Position numbers and translations under genes: made by a program | The notes under the pieces: generated by a model | Database searches by the model: none | What the model was told of the DNA's origin: nothing | What the model saw: the letters and a program-made list of their open reading frames with translations, nothing else | Shown here: positions 37,801 through 46,184 of the stretch, in pieces | Position numbering within the stretch: the stretch's first letter is position 1 | Layout: every line of letters starts with the position of its first letter | NCBI GenBank assembly: GCA_902769705.1 | Contig: CACXPX010000005.1 | Coordinates: 96,139 to 160,138, forward strand | DNA: 64,000 nucleotides | Direction of reading: 5' to 3' | From: an uncultured Prevotellaceae bacterium | GTDB lineage: Bacteria; Bacteroidota; Bacteroidia; Bacteroidales; Bacteroidaceae

Positions 37801-38904
37801 GCTCCCGCTCCAGATCCTTCACCTGCCACTATCGTTGAGGGTGCTGGTAAGGATGAGAGCTACGGTATCGTTGTGAAGTCTGCAGACGATCCTGCACAGG
37901 CTTGGGACACCCAGTTCTGGATCCAAATTGACGAGGCTCTGCCCGCAGGAACCAAACTGCACGTTCAGTTCGACTACAAGGCCAGCAAGGCCGCTAAGGC
38001 CTCGACACAGGCTCATGGAAATCCTGGTGCTTACCAGCATTGGGCTGCTATCGGCGACGTGAACTTCACTACCGATTGGCAAACCTTCTCAACTGATATT
38101 GAAGTCTCTAGCGATATGGCTACCGGTAGCGGTGGCAATGGTCTGCTGAGTATCGCCTTCAACCTCGCAGAAGAGAAGACCGCTACTGAGTACTACTTCG
38201 ACAACTTCGGTGTATGGTATCAGAAGCCCGCTCCCGTTGCTGAATGGACTGATCTCATCGTCAACGGCGATATGGAAGGCAATGACAACCAGTGCTTCTA
38301 TGTTACTGAGCAGGGTGTTGGTGGTCCGTTCCCAGCTTCCTTCACTCCTGGAATCGGCAAGGATGGTGGTCAAGCCATCAAGGTTCAGACAGGTGATTCT
38401 CCTGCAAACGATTGGGCTTCGCAGTTCTTCATCCGTCTCCCCTATCAGCTGCCTGCTGGTACCAAGTTCAGACTCAGCTTCGACCACAAGGCAAGCGTTG
38501 AGGGAAGCTCCGACACGCAGTGTCATGCTGAGCCTGGTCAGTACATCCACTATGCTTGCGCCGGTTCTCCCACTTCCACCACAGAATGGCAGACCTACAC
38601 CTACGAAGGAACCGTTCCTTCACAGTGTGATGGTAGCGCTGGCGACGGATTCGACAAGATCTTCCAGACCATCGCATTCAACTTGGCTAAGAACAAGACG
38701 GCTACTGAGTTCATCTTCGACAACGTGAAGTTCGAAGTTCCAACAAGCGTTGCTGAAGGCCTCACTCCGAATCCTTCTGGTATCACTAATGTATACCGTG
38801 AGGTTCCTGTGAATGGCGTACGTTACAACCTTGAGGGTATCCGTGTGAACGAGAACTACAAGGGTATCATCATCATGAACGGTAAGAAGATGATTCAGAA
38901 GTAA
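34879..38904 (+). CDS. Giant secreted protein with duplicated CBM-like modules
   Basis: A 1341-residue secreted protein (signal peptide MKKLFTFALALMGFATANA). It has an N-terminal beta module, then an HB-Hex-C-like Ig domain (about 215-315, with YTTNGMAPTASSEVYTG) and a second beta region. It then has two copies of a 366-residue segment (about 577-942 and 943-1300). Each copy holds two related jelly-roll-like modules: type 1 with GTKLHVQFDYKA and FDNFGVWY, type 2 with GTKFRLSFDHKASVEG and FDNVKFEV. They resemble CBM4/9-type carbohydrate-binding modules. It ends in the shared tail (VRYNLEGIRVNENYKGIII). It has its own promoter and terminator. I see no catalytic domain, so binding or tethering is the likely role. 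Confidence 0.8.
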   Translation: MKKLFTFALALMGFATANAASVDDVAVLKHSYVLVCDDWNNSGTEKIASGTLYGDGFFFTPTGNDCSVKKGSVNLSVVNEADDNHVTAAIADKYGEEYNKDHFNSLRLKNNQDMIVMKVTAKSKIIFFFQGNNQVGEKARIPKLWKGGEGGVQKKDDCTDANALNPKPTADHPTTDAGFRFEYVAEDDMTLWVGSWNGDMFLSYIIVEANEAPGTPSVKVGEQTYENGLWFREVTCKAVPATEEGSDEKIPTVVTYTTNGMAPTASSEVYTGPIKVYEDQTVKFQAFLDFGSGKPEDENIIDGADNEAIVSFQFDAPTISAEGGKVTITSPYEGAKNFVTLDGDKENAEEKSEFTLSESASVTAFSKIVNGTYTTFESKSTTKDVYVLDPIKEKKIVTVTDGEVVVDEEATAQDPNGETIYMVKNGVISADKKDFFVKDLAYGVIKDAAYQINSKEMYIKMSTTNITFQVAEGDSVRVKVICSKNSCKNLDAEDAAEDKQDNGCTPDRQCYVNVSGTNYCLTDADGNHTNDLKLYPEANEFEFGLPAGTWTFQKYSGTGNILISSIEIAPAAESAADAPELQAPEGWTKAVSNGNLAGEEVKNYVSKEAPAASGSPATIVAGAGKDGSRGIVVKSADDPTQAWDTQFWIKVDEALPAGTKLHVQFDYKANKAAKASTQAHGEPGAYQHWAAIGDVNFTTDWQTFSTDIEVSSDMATGSGGNGLLSIAFNLAEEKTATEYYFDNFGVWYQKPKPVAEWKDLMVNGDMEGDDAQCFYVTEQGVGGPFVAKITEGIGKDGGNAIKVQSADEPANDWATQFFIRLPYQLPAGTKFRLSFDHKASVEGGSDTQCHAEPGQYIHYACAGSPTSTTEWQTYTYEGTIPSQCDGSAGDGFDKIFQTIAFNLAKNKVATEFIFDNVKFEVEKSIADGLQYKPAINPTPYPKDAPELQAPEGWTKGISNGNLAGKEVKNYWAKEAPAPDPSPATIVEGAGKDESYGIVVKSADDPAQAWDTQFWIQIDEALPAGTKLHVQFDYKASKAAKASTQAHGNPGAYQHWAAIGDVNFTTDWQTFSTDIEVSSDMATGSGGNGLLSIAFNLAEEKTATEYYFDNFGVWYQKPAPVAEWTDLIVNGDMEGNDNQCFYVTEQGVGGPFPASFTPGIGKDGGQAIKVQTGDSPANDWASQFFIRLPYQLPAGTKFRLSFDHKASVEGSSDTQCHAEPGQYIHYACAGSPTSTTEWQTYTYEGTVPSQCDGSAGDGFDKIFQTIAFNLAKNKTATEFIFDNVKFEVPTSVAEGLTPNPSGITNVYREVPVNGVRYNLEGIRVNENYKGIIIMNGKKMIQK
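36607..38750 (+). repeat. 1098-bp tandem duplication inside the giant protein gene
   Basis: Copy 1 starts at 36607 and copy 2 at 37705, a period of 1098 bp (366 codons), with high identity at the DNA level (long identical stretches around GTGAACTTCACTACCGATTG). The similarity continues to about 38750. This indicates a recent in-frame duplication. Confidence 0.88.
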
Positions 38905-38932
38905 TCATTTTTTCCGATTCACAAACAACTCC

Positions 38933-38972
38933 GAGGGCGGGCCACTCCAAATGTGGCTCGCCCTCTTGTTTT
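38933..38972 (+). terminator. Terminator of the giant protein gene
   Basis: A 13-bp stem GAGGGCGGGCCAC/GTGGCTCGCCCTC (38933-38945, 38953-38965; one G-U pair), then TTGTTTT. Confidence 0.9.
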
Positions 38973-38973
38973 G

Positions 38974-39078
38974 GCACATGCCACATCTGAGGCTGTCACA
39001 CATAACACCTGAGCCGCTCAGGTGATAACTCTAAGGGCCTCACATGCTATACCTGACAGCCTCAGACGATACAAGTGA
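38974..39078. repeat. 22-bp dyad repeat array C (five units)
   Basis: Units begin at exactly 38974, 38996, 39018, 39040 and 39062. TCA is present in units 2-5 (GCA in unit 1) and TGA in units 1, 2, 4, 5 (TAA in unit 3), always 11 bases apart. The inter-unit 11-mers such as TGAGCCGCTCA form a second set of dyads. The array lies between the terminator of the giant protein gene and the promoter of the second PL1 gene, 89 bp upstream of its -7 box. Confidence 0.85.
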
Positions 39079-39143
39079 CGAAGACGGAAGAACAAAAACG
39101 CTAGTTTTCATTGATTACAGCTTCTATATTTTCTATTCTTCGC

Positions 39144-39174
39144 TTGGTCATAAGAAATATTCTTTGTAATTTTG
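39144..39174 (+). promoter_or_regulatory. Promoter of the second PL1 gene
   Basis: TAATTTTG (39167-39174) lies 20 nt below TTG (39144-39146). The start codon is 61 nt downstream of the -7 box, and the leader is A-rich. Confidence 0.72.
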
Positions 39175-39234
39175 CATCGAAAGCAAACTCAAGTTAATAC
39201 AAACAAAGAAAAACAAAGAAAAATCTACAAAACA

Positions 39235-41295
39235 ATGAAAAGGAAATCACTCTTCACCTTCATTCTGATGGCATTGGCACTTTTCTCTTATGCCCAGCAG
39301 CAAGAGAAACTTCCCGCCTTTCCAGGTGCTGAAGGATTCGGACGTTATGTGACAGGCGGTCGTGGAGGCAAAGTCATCCACGTGAAAAACCTGAACGACA
39401 CAGGATCATTTTCTTTGCGGTGGGCTCTTGCCCAACCTGGAACAAAAACCATTGTCTTCGATGTGTCAGGAACCATCCATCTGGAGTCGGCTCTTTCCAT
39501 CCCCAGCAACACCACCATTGCTGGCCAGACTGCACCAGGTGACGGCATCTGCGTGGCCGACTATCCTTGCAACATTAAGGGCAATAACGTCATCGTGCGC
39601 TATATGCGTTTCCGTTTGGGCAACAAGTATGTGAAGAATGACGGTGCCGACGGATGGGACGGTTTTGGCGGATTCGACCAACAAGACTGGATGATTGACC
39701 ATTGCTCGGTCAGCTGGTCGATTGACGAATGCCTTTCTGTTTTAGGCAACAAAAATACCACCGTTCAATGGTGTCTCGTGTCGCAAAGTCTTGTGGACGC
39801 AGGCCATTCGAAAGGTAATCATGGATATGGCGGCAACTGGGGAGGCAGCGGAGCATCGTTCCACCACAACCTGATTGCCCATCACAGTAGTCGTACGCCA
39901 CGCCTTGGTCCGCGCCCTACCACACAACTAGATGAACGCATGGATATGCGCAACAACGTGATCTACAACTGGGGAGGCAACGGATGCTATGGTGGAGAAG
40001 GCATGAACGTGAACATTGTGAACAACTACTACAAGCCTGGCCCCGCCACATTGCAACGCAACGATAACATCCAGAAACGCATCGCTGCCATCGGCTGCCG
40101 AACCAACGAATACATCAAAAGCTATCCCGACTATGCACCAGCACTCCACCTATGGGGAAAACTCTTCGTGACAGGCAACGTCAACTCGAAGTGGGCAGAT
40201 GTGACCAACGACAACTGGAAAATTGGCATCATCAACCAAGTGGACGCCAGCGGTAACGATGGTACTTTCACCAAGACGACGCAAGACACCATCAAACTCA
40301 CCGAACCTATCGATTTTATTGCCACAACAACCCATTCCGCCAACGAGGCATACGAACGGGTTCTTGCTTATGCAGGAGCCTCTCTTCACCGTGACTCCCA
40401 CGACGAACTGATGGTAAGCGACACTCGCAACGGCAAGGCAACTTATACAGGGAAGAATAACGGGCCTGGTCATATCAACTCGCAAGACGACAACAAGCCC
40501 AATGGTGCCGGCAACGACTGGAGTGCCTGGCCCACACTAAACAGCACGGAAGCTCCTGCGGATTCTGACGTTGACGGAATGCCCGACGAATGGGAAAAGC
40601 AACACGGACTGAATCCCAACGACCCCAAAGATGGCAACCAAATTGGTGAAGGCGGATACACCAACTTGGAAATCTACCTGAACGAACTGGTGGCTGACAT
40701 CACTGCCAAACAAAACGAAGGCGGCACCGTCATGGGAGCCATCATAGAAGAAGGCAGTGAGCCCGTGGCCACAGAATACGACATCAACCAGCAGACCTCC
40801 AATGGAGACTGGACGTTTATAGGCGGATTCAAGATCGACCAAAGTGGAGAGCCTGCCACAGGCAAAGACGGCACTATCAAGTATTCACGCAACAAGAAAT
40901 ATACCATCACGCTACCCAGCGGAATACAAGTTGACAAAGTTACGTTCTATGGCTATTGCAATGCTGACGGAGCAACAGGCTATTTAGGCGAACTGGCAGG
41001 CAACATTTATGGCGAGAACGACTATGTGTTCCCTCCAAGAGATGCCGCAACCAACCGTGCCACTCACACCATCACGTTGCCTTCTGCCGTAACCGGCAAA
41101 CTGTCGTTCACCCCGAAAGGAGATGCCCAATCCTGCTACAAAATTACACTACATGCTACCACCATCACAGGTATTGGACAAACAAATGCCTCGCACAACA
41201 CCAATACAGCGATTTACAACTTGCAAGGTGTGCGTGTAACAAACCCACAAAAGGGCATTTATATCCAAAACGGAAAGAGAATCGTTATCAGGTAG
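39235..41295 (+). CDS. Secreted pectate lyase, family PL1 (second copy)
   Basis: A 686-residue secreted protein. The ATG at 39235 (MKRKSLFTFILMALALFSYA) gives a typical signal peptide, whereas the upstream codons of the same frame overlap the promoter. The PL1 beta-helix (about 20-420) shows LPAFPGAEGFGRYVTGGRGG, MIDHCSVSWSIDE and SSRTPRLGPRP. Near residue 465 is a calcium-type stretch DSDVDGMPDEWEKQHGLNPN, as in the other PL1. It ends in the shared tail (AIYNLQGVRVTNPQKGIYI). Domain order is the same as in the 16663-18885 protein, so the two are paralogues within one PUL. Confidence 0.9.
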   Translation: MKRKSLFTFILMALALFSYAQQQEKLPAFPGAEGFGRYVTGGRGGKVIHVKNLNDTGSFSLRWALAQPGTKTIVFDVSGTIHLESALSIPSNTTIAGQTAPGDGICVADYPCNIKGNNVIVRYMRFRLGNKYVKNDGADGWDGFGGFDQQDWMIDHCSVSWSIDECLSVLGNKNTTVQWCLVSQSLVDAGHSKGNHGYGGNWGGSGASFHHNLIAHHSSRTPRLGPRPTTQLDERMDMRNNVIYNWGGNGCYGGEGMNVNIVNNYYKPGPATLQRNDNIQKRIAAIGCRTNEYIKSYPDYAPALHLWGKLFVTGNVNSKWADVTNDNWKIGIINQVDASGNDGTFTKTTQDTIKLTEPIDFIATTTHSANEAYERVLAYAGASLHRDSHDELMVSDTRNGKATYTGKNNGPGHINSQDDNKPNGAGNDWSAWPTLNSTEAPADSDVDGMPDEWEKQHGLNPNDPKDGNQIGEGGYTNLEIYLNELVADITAKQNEGGTVMGAIIEEGSEPVATEYDINQQTSNGDWTFIGGFKIDQSGEPATGKDGTIKYSRNKKYTITLPSGIQVDKVTFYGYCNADGATGYLGELAGNIYGENDYVFPPRDAATNRATHTITLPSAVTGKLSFTPKGDAQSCYKITLHATTITGIGQTNASHNTNTAIYNLQGVRVTNPQKGIYIQNGKRIVIR

Positions 41296-41335
41296 ACGAA
41301 AAATCATACAACAAAAAAGATAGTTGCAAATCATG

Positions 41336-41386
41336 CACAAAAAAGGCCGCTCTGAATTTCATAAAGAGCGGCCTTTCCGTTTTTCT
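41336..41386. terminator. Bidirectional terminator
   Basis: A 12-bp perfect stem AAAGGCCGCTCT/AGAGCGGCCTTT (41342-41353, 41365-41376). It has an A-run upstream and TTTTT downstream, so it serves both the PL1 gene and the convergent GH57 gene. Confidence 0.92.
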
Positions 41387-41401
41387 CATTCGAGAAGGCT
41401 A

Positions 41402-42820
41402 TCATTCAGCTTTTTCAGCAGGCTTTTCAGCAGCCTTCTTTGTAGTCTTCTTTGCAGCTGGTTTCTTGGCAGGCGCAACAGCCTTTGCCTTGTCCACCTT
41501 CTCGCGCAACTTATCGCTGGCAGCCTCAATCTTCTCAATCTTGGCTTGCAAGCGAGTGATCTCCTTTTCCTTCATCTCGATTTCCTCGCCTTGGTTGCGA
41601 ATGGTGGTCAGCAGAGCCTCCAACTCATCATTGTCAATGCTGTCGGGATAGAGGCGGTTTACCCTGTTGAGGAAGTCGCCAAGAATGTTCATGTAGTTGG
41701 TGAAGGCATCAAAGGGCGAACTATAGATGCCACGATCCAACCCCACATTCGACGGTTTGGTGGTCATGAAGCGGAAGTTGTTCGAAGCCTGCAGATAATC
41801 CCAGTCAAGGTTGATCTTCGAATCGTTGGCAATACGCACACGATCGGCCACGCTATAAAGCTTGTTGAAAGCCTCACGCTGCATGGGATTACCCAGCCAG
41901 CAGCTCACATCGCGCTCCTCATCCACCCAACTCAACGTGTCAGGCACATCGAGAGCACTCACGCTCTTGGTCTTCATGCAAATCTCTGTCGGTGTAGAGA
42001 AGGTGATGCCTTTCTCCTTGGCACATGCTGGCAGAGCATTGATGAAGTCGAGGATGTTGCTCGACAATGGTTGAGCGATGCCAAGAGCCGAAAGCTCCAT
42101 GAAGATGTTGATGATCTGCTCTTCATCAGGCAGCGAAGCAATCTCCTTGATATAGTTGTCGGCAAACAGCGGATAGCCTTCCCATTCACTGTTGTTGAAA
42201 CGCAGCGAGATGTCGTCACTCAACTTCACATCACGCAACAGCAACTTCAGGTTAGGTGCCAAAGCACAATGGTAGACATAGTGGGGCGACTTCCAACCCA
42301 GCACATGCTTGGCACCCTCGGTCAGCATGCCCTTGAATCCCATTTGCGAAGCCTGCAGTCCAATGTCGTCGCTATAGATGAGCGAAGAGTTGCGGAGCAC
42401 GGTGGGCGTCTGTCCGAAGTATTCCTTCATCTTTGCCATCTGCTTCTTCACGTCAGCAGCAAAGCACTCCTCGTTGACGAGCGAAGACAAACCGTGGCTG
42501 TAAGGCTCGGCCAAGAACTCTACACACCCCGTGTTGTTCAACTCCTGCAACTTCTCAAGCACTTGCGGAGCATGCATCTCCAATTGCTCGATGCCCACCC
42601 CCGAAAGAGAGAAGGCCACCTTGAAATACTTTCCATTGCTCTTAATCATGTCGAGCAATGTGTTCAAAGCGGGCATGTATGAGCGTTCAGCGATGTCGCT
42701 GATGGAGCGCTCGTTCTCGTAATCATCGTAATAATAATGGTCGGTACCGATATCAAAGAAACGGTAGCGTTTGAGATGGATGATCTGGTGTATCTCAAAA
42801 TATAAACAAATTGTTTTCAT
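41402..42820 (-). CDS. GH57 family alpha-glucan-active enzyme with Lys/Ala-rich tail
   Basis: A 472-residue GH57 protein. GH57 enzymes are retaining alpha-amylases or branching-type enzymes with a (beta/alpha)7 barrel. EIHQIIHLKRYRFFDIG near the N-terminus, GVEFLAEPYSHGLSS-like CVEFLAEPYSHGL and FMELSALGI are recognisable. The C-terminus adds a coiled-coil region (about 400-445) and a 27-residue Lys/Ala/Pro-rich tail (PAKKPAAKKTTKKAAEKP) like the ends of histone-H1-like proteins, which is odd for a GH57 enzyme. It is the last gene of an operon with a GT4 glycosyltransferase and a debranching enzyme, pointing to glycogen metabolism. Confidence 0.88.
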   Translation of the reverse strand: MKTICLYFEIHQIIHLKRYRFFDIGTDHYYYDDYENERSISDIAERSYMPALNTLLDMIKSNGKYFKVAFSLSGVGIEQLEMHAPQVLEKLQELNNTGCVEFLAEPYSHGLSSLVNEECFAADVKKQMAKMKEYFGQTPTVLRNSSLIYSDDIGLQASQMGFKGMLTEGAKHVLGWKSPHYVYHCALAPNLKLLLRDVKLSDDISLRFNNSEWEGYPLFADNYIKEIASLPDEEQIINIFMELSALGIAQPLSSNILDFINALPACAKEKGITFSTPTEICMKTKSVSALDVPDTLSWVDEERDVSCWLGNPMQREAFNKLYSVADRVRIANDSKINLDWDYLQASNNFRFMTTKPSNVGLDRGIYSSPFDAFTNYMNILGDFLNRVNRLYPDSIDNDELEALLTTIRNQGEEIEMKEKEITRLQAKIEKIEAASDKLREKVDKAKAVAPAKKPAAKKTTKKAAEKPAEKAE

Positions 42821-42854
42821 AACTGTGAAATGTCAATTGAAATTGTTAATTAAA

Positions 42855-44126
42855 TTACTTTTCCCATCCAAGTGTGCGGAGATAGAGCGTGCGAATCCAG
42901 CGTCCCACTTTTTCCCAAGTGATTTGGTCGACCTCTCGTTTTCCCTCTTCCTGCAGATACTTGAAGAGGCTCTCGTTCACACAGATGCTGTACATAGCAT
43001 CGGCCAAAGCGTGAATGTCCCAATAATCCACCTTGATACAGTTGTTCAAGATTTCTGCGCATCCGCTTTGTTTTGAGATAATCGAAGGCGTTCCGCATTG
43101 CATAGCCTCCAATGGTGAAATACCAAATGGCTCGCTCACCGAAGGCATCACATAGACATCAGAGTCCTTCAAGCATTCATACACCTGCTTACCACGCATG
43201 AATCCTGGGAAATGGAAACGGTCGGCAATGCCACGCTCGGCAGCCAGATAAATCATTTGCTCCATCATATCACCCGAGCCGGCAAAGCAGAAGCGGACGT
43301 TACGCGTACGATGAAGCACCATGTTGGCAGCCTCAACGAAATACTCAGGACCTTTTTGCATCGTGATACGCCCAAGGAAGGTCACCACCTTCTCCTTACC
43401 GGTATGGTCAGGACGGGGTATATCCTGCAGTTCCTGCTTCAATGGATAAACAGCATTGTGCACCGTGAAGCATTTACGTGGATCCTGATGATATTGGTTG
43501 ATGACCGTCTGGCGAGTCAGTTCCGACACGCACATGATGCAGTCGGCATTGTCCATTCCGTTCTTTTCAATTGAATACACCGTTGGGTTCACCTTTCCAC
43601 GAGAACGGTCGAAGTCGGTTGCATGAACGTGGATGCACAACGGTTTTCCGCTCACCTGCTTGGCATGAATGCCTGCAGGATAGGTCAACCAGTCGTGCGC
43701 ATGAATGATGTCGAACTCTTCGCTGCGGGCAACAACACCGGCAATAATCGAATAGTTGTTGATTTCCTCATGAAGGTTGCCTGGATATCCGCCAGCAAAC
43801 TCCATAGCGCCGAGGTCATTGACATTCATGTAATTGAAATCGGCATAGATATGATCACGATAACGATAATAGTCATCGGGATTCATAATGTTGCCTACGC
43901 GTCCTTGCACATAGTCGCGATTAACATCGCGCCACGCAATGGGCACCGAATTCATAGCAACAATCTTGCAAGCTGAGCGGTCTTCATCGCCAAAAGGTTT
44001 AGGCAGACACAAGATGGTGTCGATATCGCCCTGAGCATGCAAGCCTTGTGATATTCCATAGTTGGCAGTAGCGAGTCCACCAAACACGTGAGGAGGATAC
44101 TCCCATCCAAACATTAATACTTTCAT
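42855..44126 (-). CDS. GT4 family glycosyltransferase (glycogen-synthase-like)
   Basis: A 423-residue GT-B fold glycosyltransferase. The N-terminal KVLMFGWEYPPHVFGGLA is the usual start of glycogen-synthase-like GT4 enzymes. The C-terminal donor-site motif is PSVSEPFGISPLEAMQCGTP, with the EX7E glutamates in SEPFGISPLEA. It lies 17 nt after the debranching gene and 34 nt before the GH57 gene. It probably elongates or makes maltose-1-phosphate-type or glycogen chains; the donor specificity cannot be read from sequence. Confidence 0.88.
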   Translation of the reverse strand: MKVLMFGWEYPPHVFGGLATANYGISQGLHAQGDIDTILCLPKPFGDEDRSACKIVAMNSVPIAWRDVNRDYVQGRVGNIMNPDDYYRYRDHIYADFNYMNVNDLGAMEFAGGYPGNLHEEINNYSIIAGVVARSEEFDIIHAHDWLTYPAGIHAKQVSGKPLCIHVHATDFDRSRGKVNPTVYSIEKNGMDNADCIMCVSELTRQTVINQYHQDPRKCFTVHNAVYPLKQELQDIPRPDHTGKEKVVTFLGRITMQKGPEYFVEAANMVLHRTRNVRFCFAGSGDMMEQMIYLAAERGIADRFHFPGFMRGKQVYECLKDSDVYVMPSVSEPFGISPLEAMQCGTPSIISKQSGCAEILNNCIKVDYWDIHALADAMYSICVNESLFKYLQEEGKREVDQITWEKVGRWIRTLYLRTLGWEK

Positions 44127-44143
44127 ATTCTTTCCTCCTCTTA

Positions 44144-46087
44144 TTAATATTTATATCGTTCTAACAGTTCGAGCGCACGCAGGATCTCGGCTACGTTCAT
44201 CGCAAACGACATTGCACCACGTCCGTGGAAGGGTGGGTTGCCGTCGAAGAGTTCCGATATCGAACCCAAGCAGTGGTATGCCATCTCATCTTCGTAGCCC
44301 ACCATTTGACGCTCGATGAAACTTAGGCGTGTACGCTTGTAGAGTTTCAAGCATGCTTCCATATAGAAGCCTCCCAACCAAGGCCATGCCGTACCCTGAT
44401 GGTATGCATAGTCGCGCTGGGTTTGCGGGCCCACATAGATGGGGTTGTATCCACCGCTCTTCGGCGAGAGTGAACGTAAACCCTTTGGTGTCAGCAACTC
44501 ACGTGTGCAGACATCAAGCACGCTCTTCTTCTGCTGTTGATTCAACGGCGAATAATCGAGTGCCACAGCGAAAATCATATTCGGACGAACACTCCAATCC
44601 ATCAACGGCCCGTCGACATAGTCGAGCAGGTAACCATATTCGTTCAAGAAGGTGTCGATGAATGACTCTTTACACTTTTCAGCCATAGCCTCCAAGTGTT
44701 CTTGGTCGGCAGTATTACCGTCATCGGCAGCCAAGCTGGCAACGAAACGAAGGGCGTTGTACCACAAGGCATTGAACTCAACGATATATCCCGTACGCGG
44801 AACGACGGGCTTTCCGTTGGCTGTTGAGTTCATCCATGTCACAGCCTCATCACGTCCTTCAGTATGCAAAAGGCCATTCTCTTCAAGAGTCAAGTTGGGA
44901 TGCTCGTTGTTCTCGATGAACTTGATGATGTCGCAAAGCAAGCCTTTATAAAGTTTCTTGCAACGCTCTTTACCGCATTCCTTGGCATACTGTTGAATGG
45001 CCCATACCGCCCACAAAGGCACATCGGGCTTTTCAATCTCGTAAATCTTCACCGACAGCGGTTTGCCTTCCATAAACTCACGAAGACCGCGCTCGGCAGT
45101 TTTCATCACTAGTTCGAAGTAATCATCCTCCTCGATGCTGAGCGTCAAACCCGGTAAAGCGATGAACGTATCGCGAGCACGGCACTTGAACCAAGGATAA
45201 CCAGCCAACAGATAGCGATCGTCATTCTTGTCGCGATTGTGGAACTGATGGGCAGCATTCACCAAGCAATGGAAGAAGTTGTCGCGTGGCAGACGAAGTG
45301 CCACTTCATCTTCGAAAAGATTCTTCAGTTTGCTGATTTTGATTTCACTTGTAGAAGCGGCAAACACAATGCTCTCACCTTTCTTGATAGGCATCTCGAA
45401 ATAGCCGGGCACATAGAGGTCTTCGTTCGAAGCGTAACCACGTTCCTGTTCTTTCGGATATTCAACTCCCCGATACCAGTCGGGTTGGAAGATGAACTCG
45501 TTCTTCTTCGAAAACTGCATGTAGAGGTCGGGGTAGCCAGCATACATGCAAGTCTTGATGCCGCCAGGAACTTCATGATACTCACGCGAAGCCGTAGAGT
45601 TCTCATGTGTGAACTGACGCACCGATCTGAATGCCAAGAACGGGCGGAAACGCAGAGTCGTAGCCGAGTGGCCGTCAACGAGTGTGTAACGAATCAGGAG
45701 GCGGTCTTCATAGGCTTGGAAGACGAACTCCTTTTTAAGAATGACACCACCCACACGGTAGATGGTGGTGGGAATCTTGTCACAATCGAATTCTCGAATA
45801 TACTTGTGACCTTTAGGACTGTAATTGTTGCCCTGATACTTGTGCAATCCCAAATTGAATTCAGCACCGTGCTGAACGACTGTGCAATCCAACGAAGAAA
45901 GCAGCACATGGTTCTCATCGTCGAGTTCAGGAACAGGAACGACGAGCAACCCGTGATACTTGCGGATATTGCAGTCAACAATTGTGGAACACGAATAAGC
46001 CCCCGAACGGTTTGTACGTAACAACTCCTTCGGAAGAGAATCTTGCAAATTGGTCATCAGAGCCTTTTCAAATCGCAGATAACTCAT
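44144..46087 (-). CDS. Glycogen debranching enzyme (amylo-alpha-1,6-glucosidase type)
   Basis: A 647-residue protein with the GDE N-terminal beta domain (about 10-230) and the C-terminal (alpha/alpha)6 GDE_C barrel (about 280-640). Segments such as YLLAGYPWFKCRARDTFIALPGL, GLLHTEGRDEAVTWMNS and YHQGTAWPWLGGFYMEA are typical of bacterial GH133-type debranching enzymes. First gene of the three-gene alpha-glucan operon, transcribed from the promoter at 46185-46216, divergent from the Crp/Fnr gene. Confidence 0.92.
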   Translation of the reverse strand: MSYLRFEKALMTNLQDSLPKELLRTNRSGAYSCSTIVDCNIRKYHGLLVVPVPELDDENHVLLSSLDCTVVQHGAEFNLGLHKYQGNNYSPKGHKYIREFDCDKIPTTIYRVGGVILKKEFVFQAYEDRLLIRYTLVDGHSATTLRFRPFLAFRSVRQFTHENSTASREYHEVPGGIKTCMYAGYPDLYMQFSKKNEFIFQPDWYRGVEYPKEQERGYASNEDLYVPGYFEMPIKKGESIVFAASTSEIKISKLKNLFEDEVALRLPRDNFFHCLVNAAHQFHNRDKNDDRYLLAGYPWFKCRARDTFIALPGLTLSIEEDDYFELVMKTAERGLREFMEGKPLSVKIYEIEKPDVPLWAVWAIQQYAKECGKERCKKLYKGLLCDIIKFIENNEHPNLTLEENGLLHTEGRDEAVTWMNSTANGKPVVPRTGYIVEFNALWYNALRFVASLAADDGNTADQEHLEAMAEKCKESFIDTFLNEYGYLLDYVDGPLMDWSVRPNMIFAVALDYSPLNQQQKKSVLDVCTRELLTPKGLRSLSPKSGGYNPIYVGPQTQRDYAYHQGTAWPWLGGFYMEACLKLYKRTRLSFIERQMVGYEDEMAYHCLGSISELFDGNPPFHGRGAMSFAMNVAEILRALELLERYKY

Positions 46088-46184
46088 AAGTAGTTCTCAA
46101 TATTATTATGATTATAATGATTTTTAAATGTTTTACTATGATATTAGGCGGCCACTATGTCTCAAACGATCGTCTAACTGTCTT

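Noticed and set aside
41324-42682. 452-codon plus-strand ORF opposite the GH57 gene
   Set aside because: Antisense shadow; it overlaps the bidirectional terminator, and the GH57 gene on the other strand is a recognisable family.
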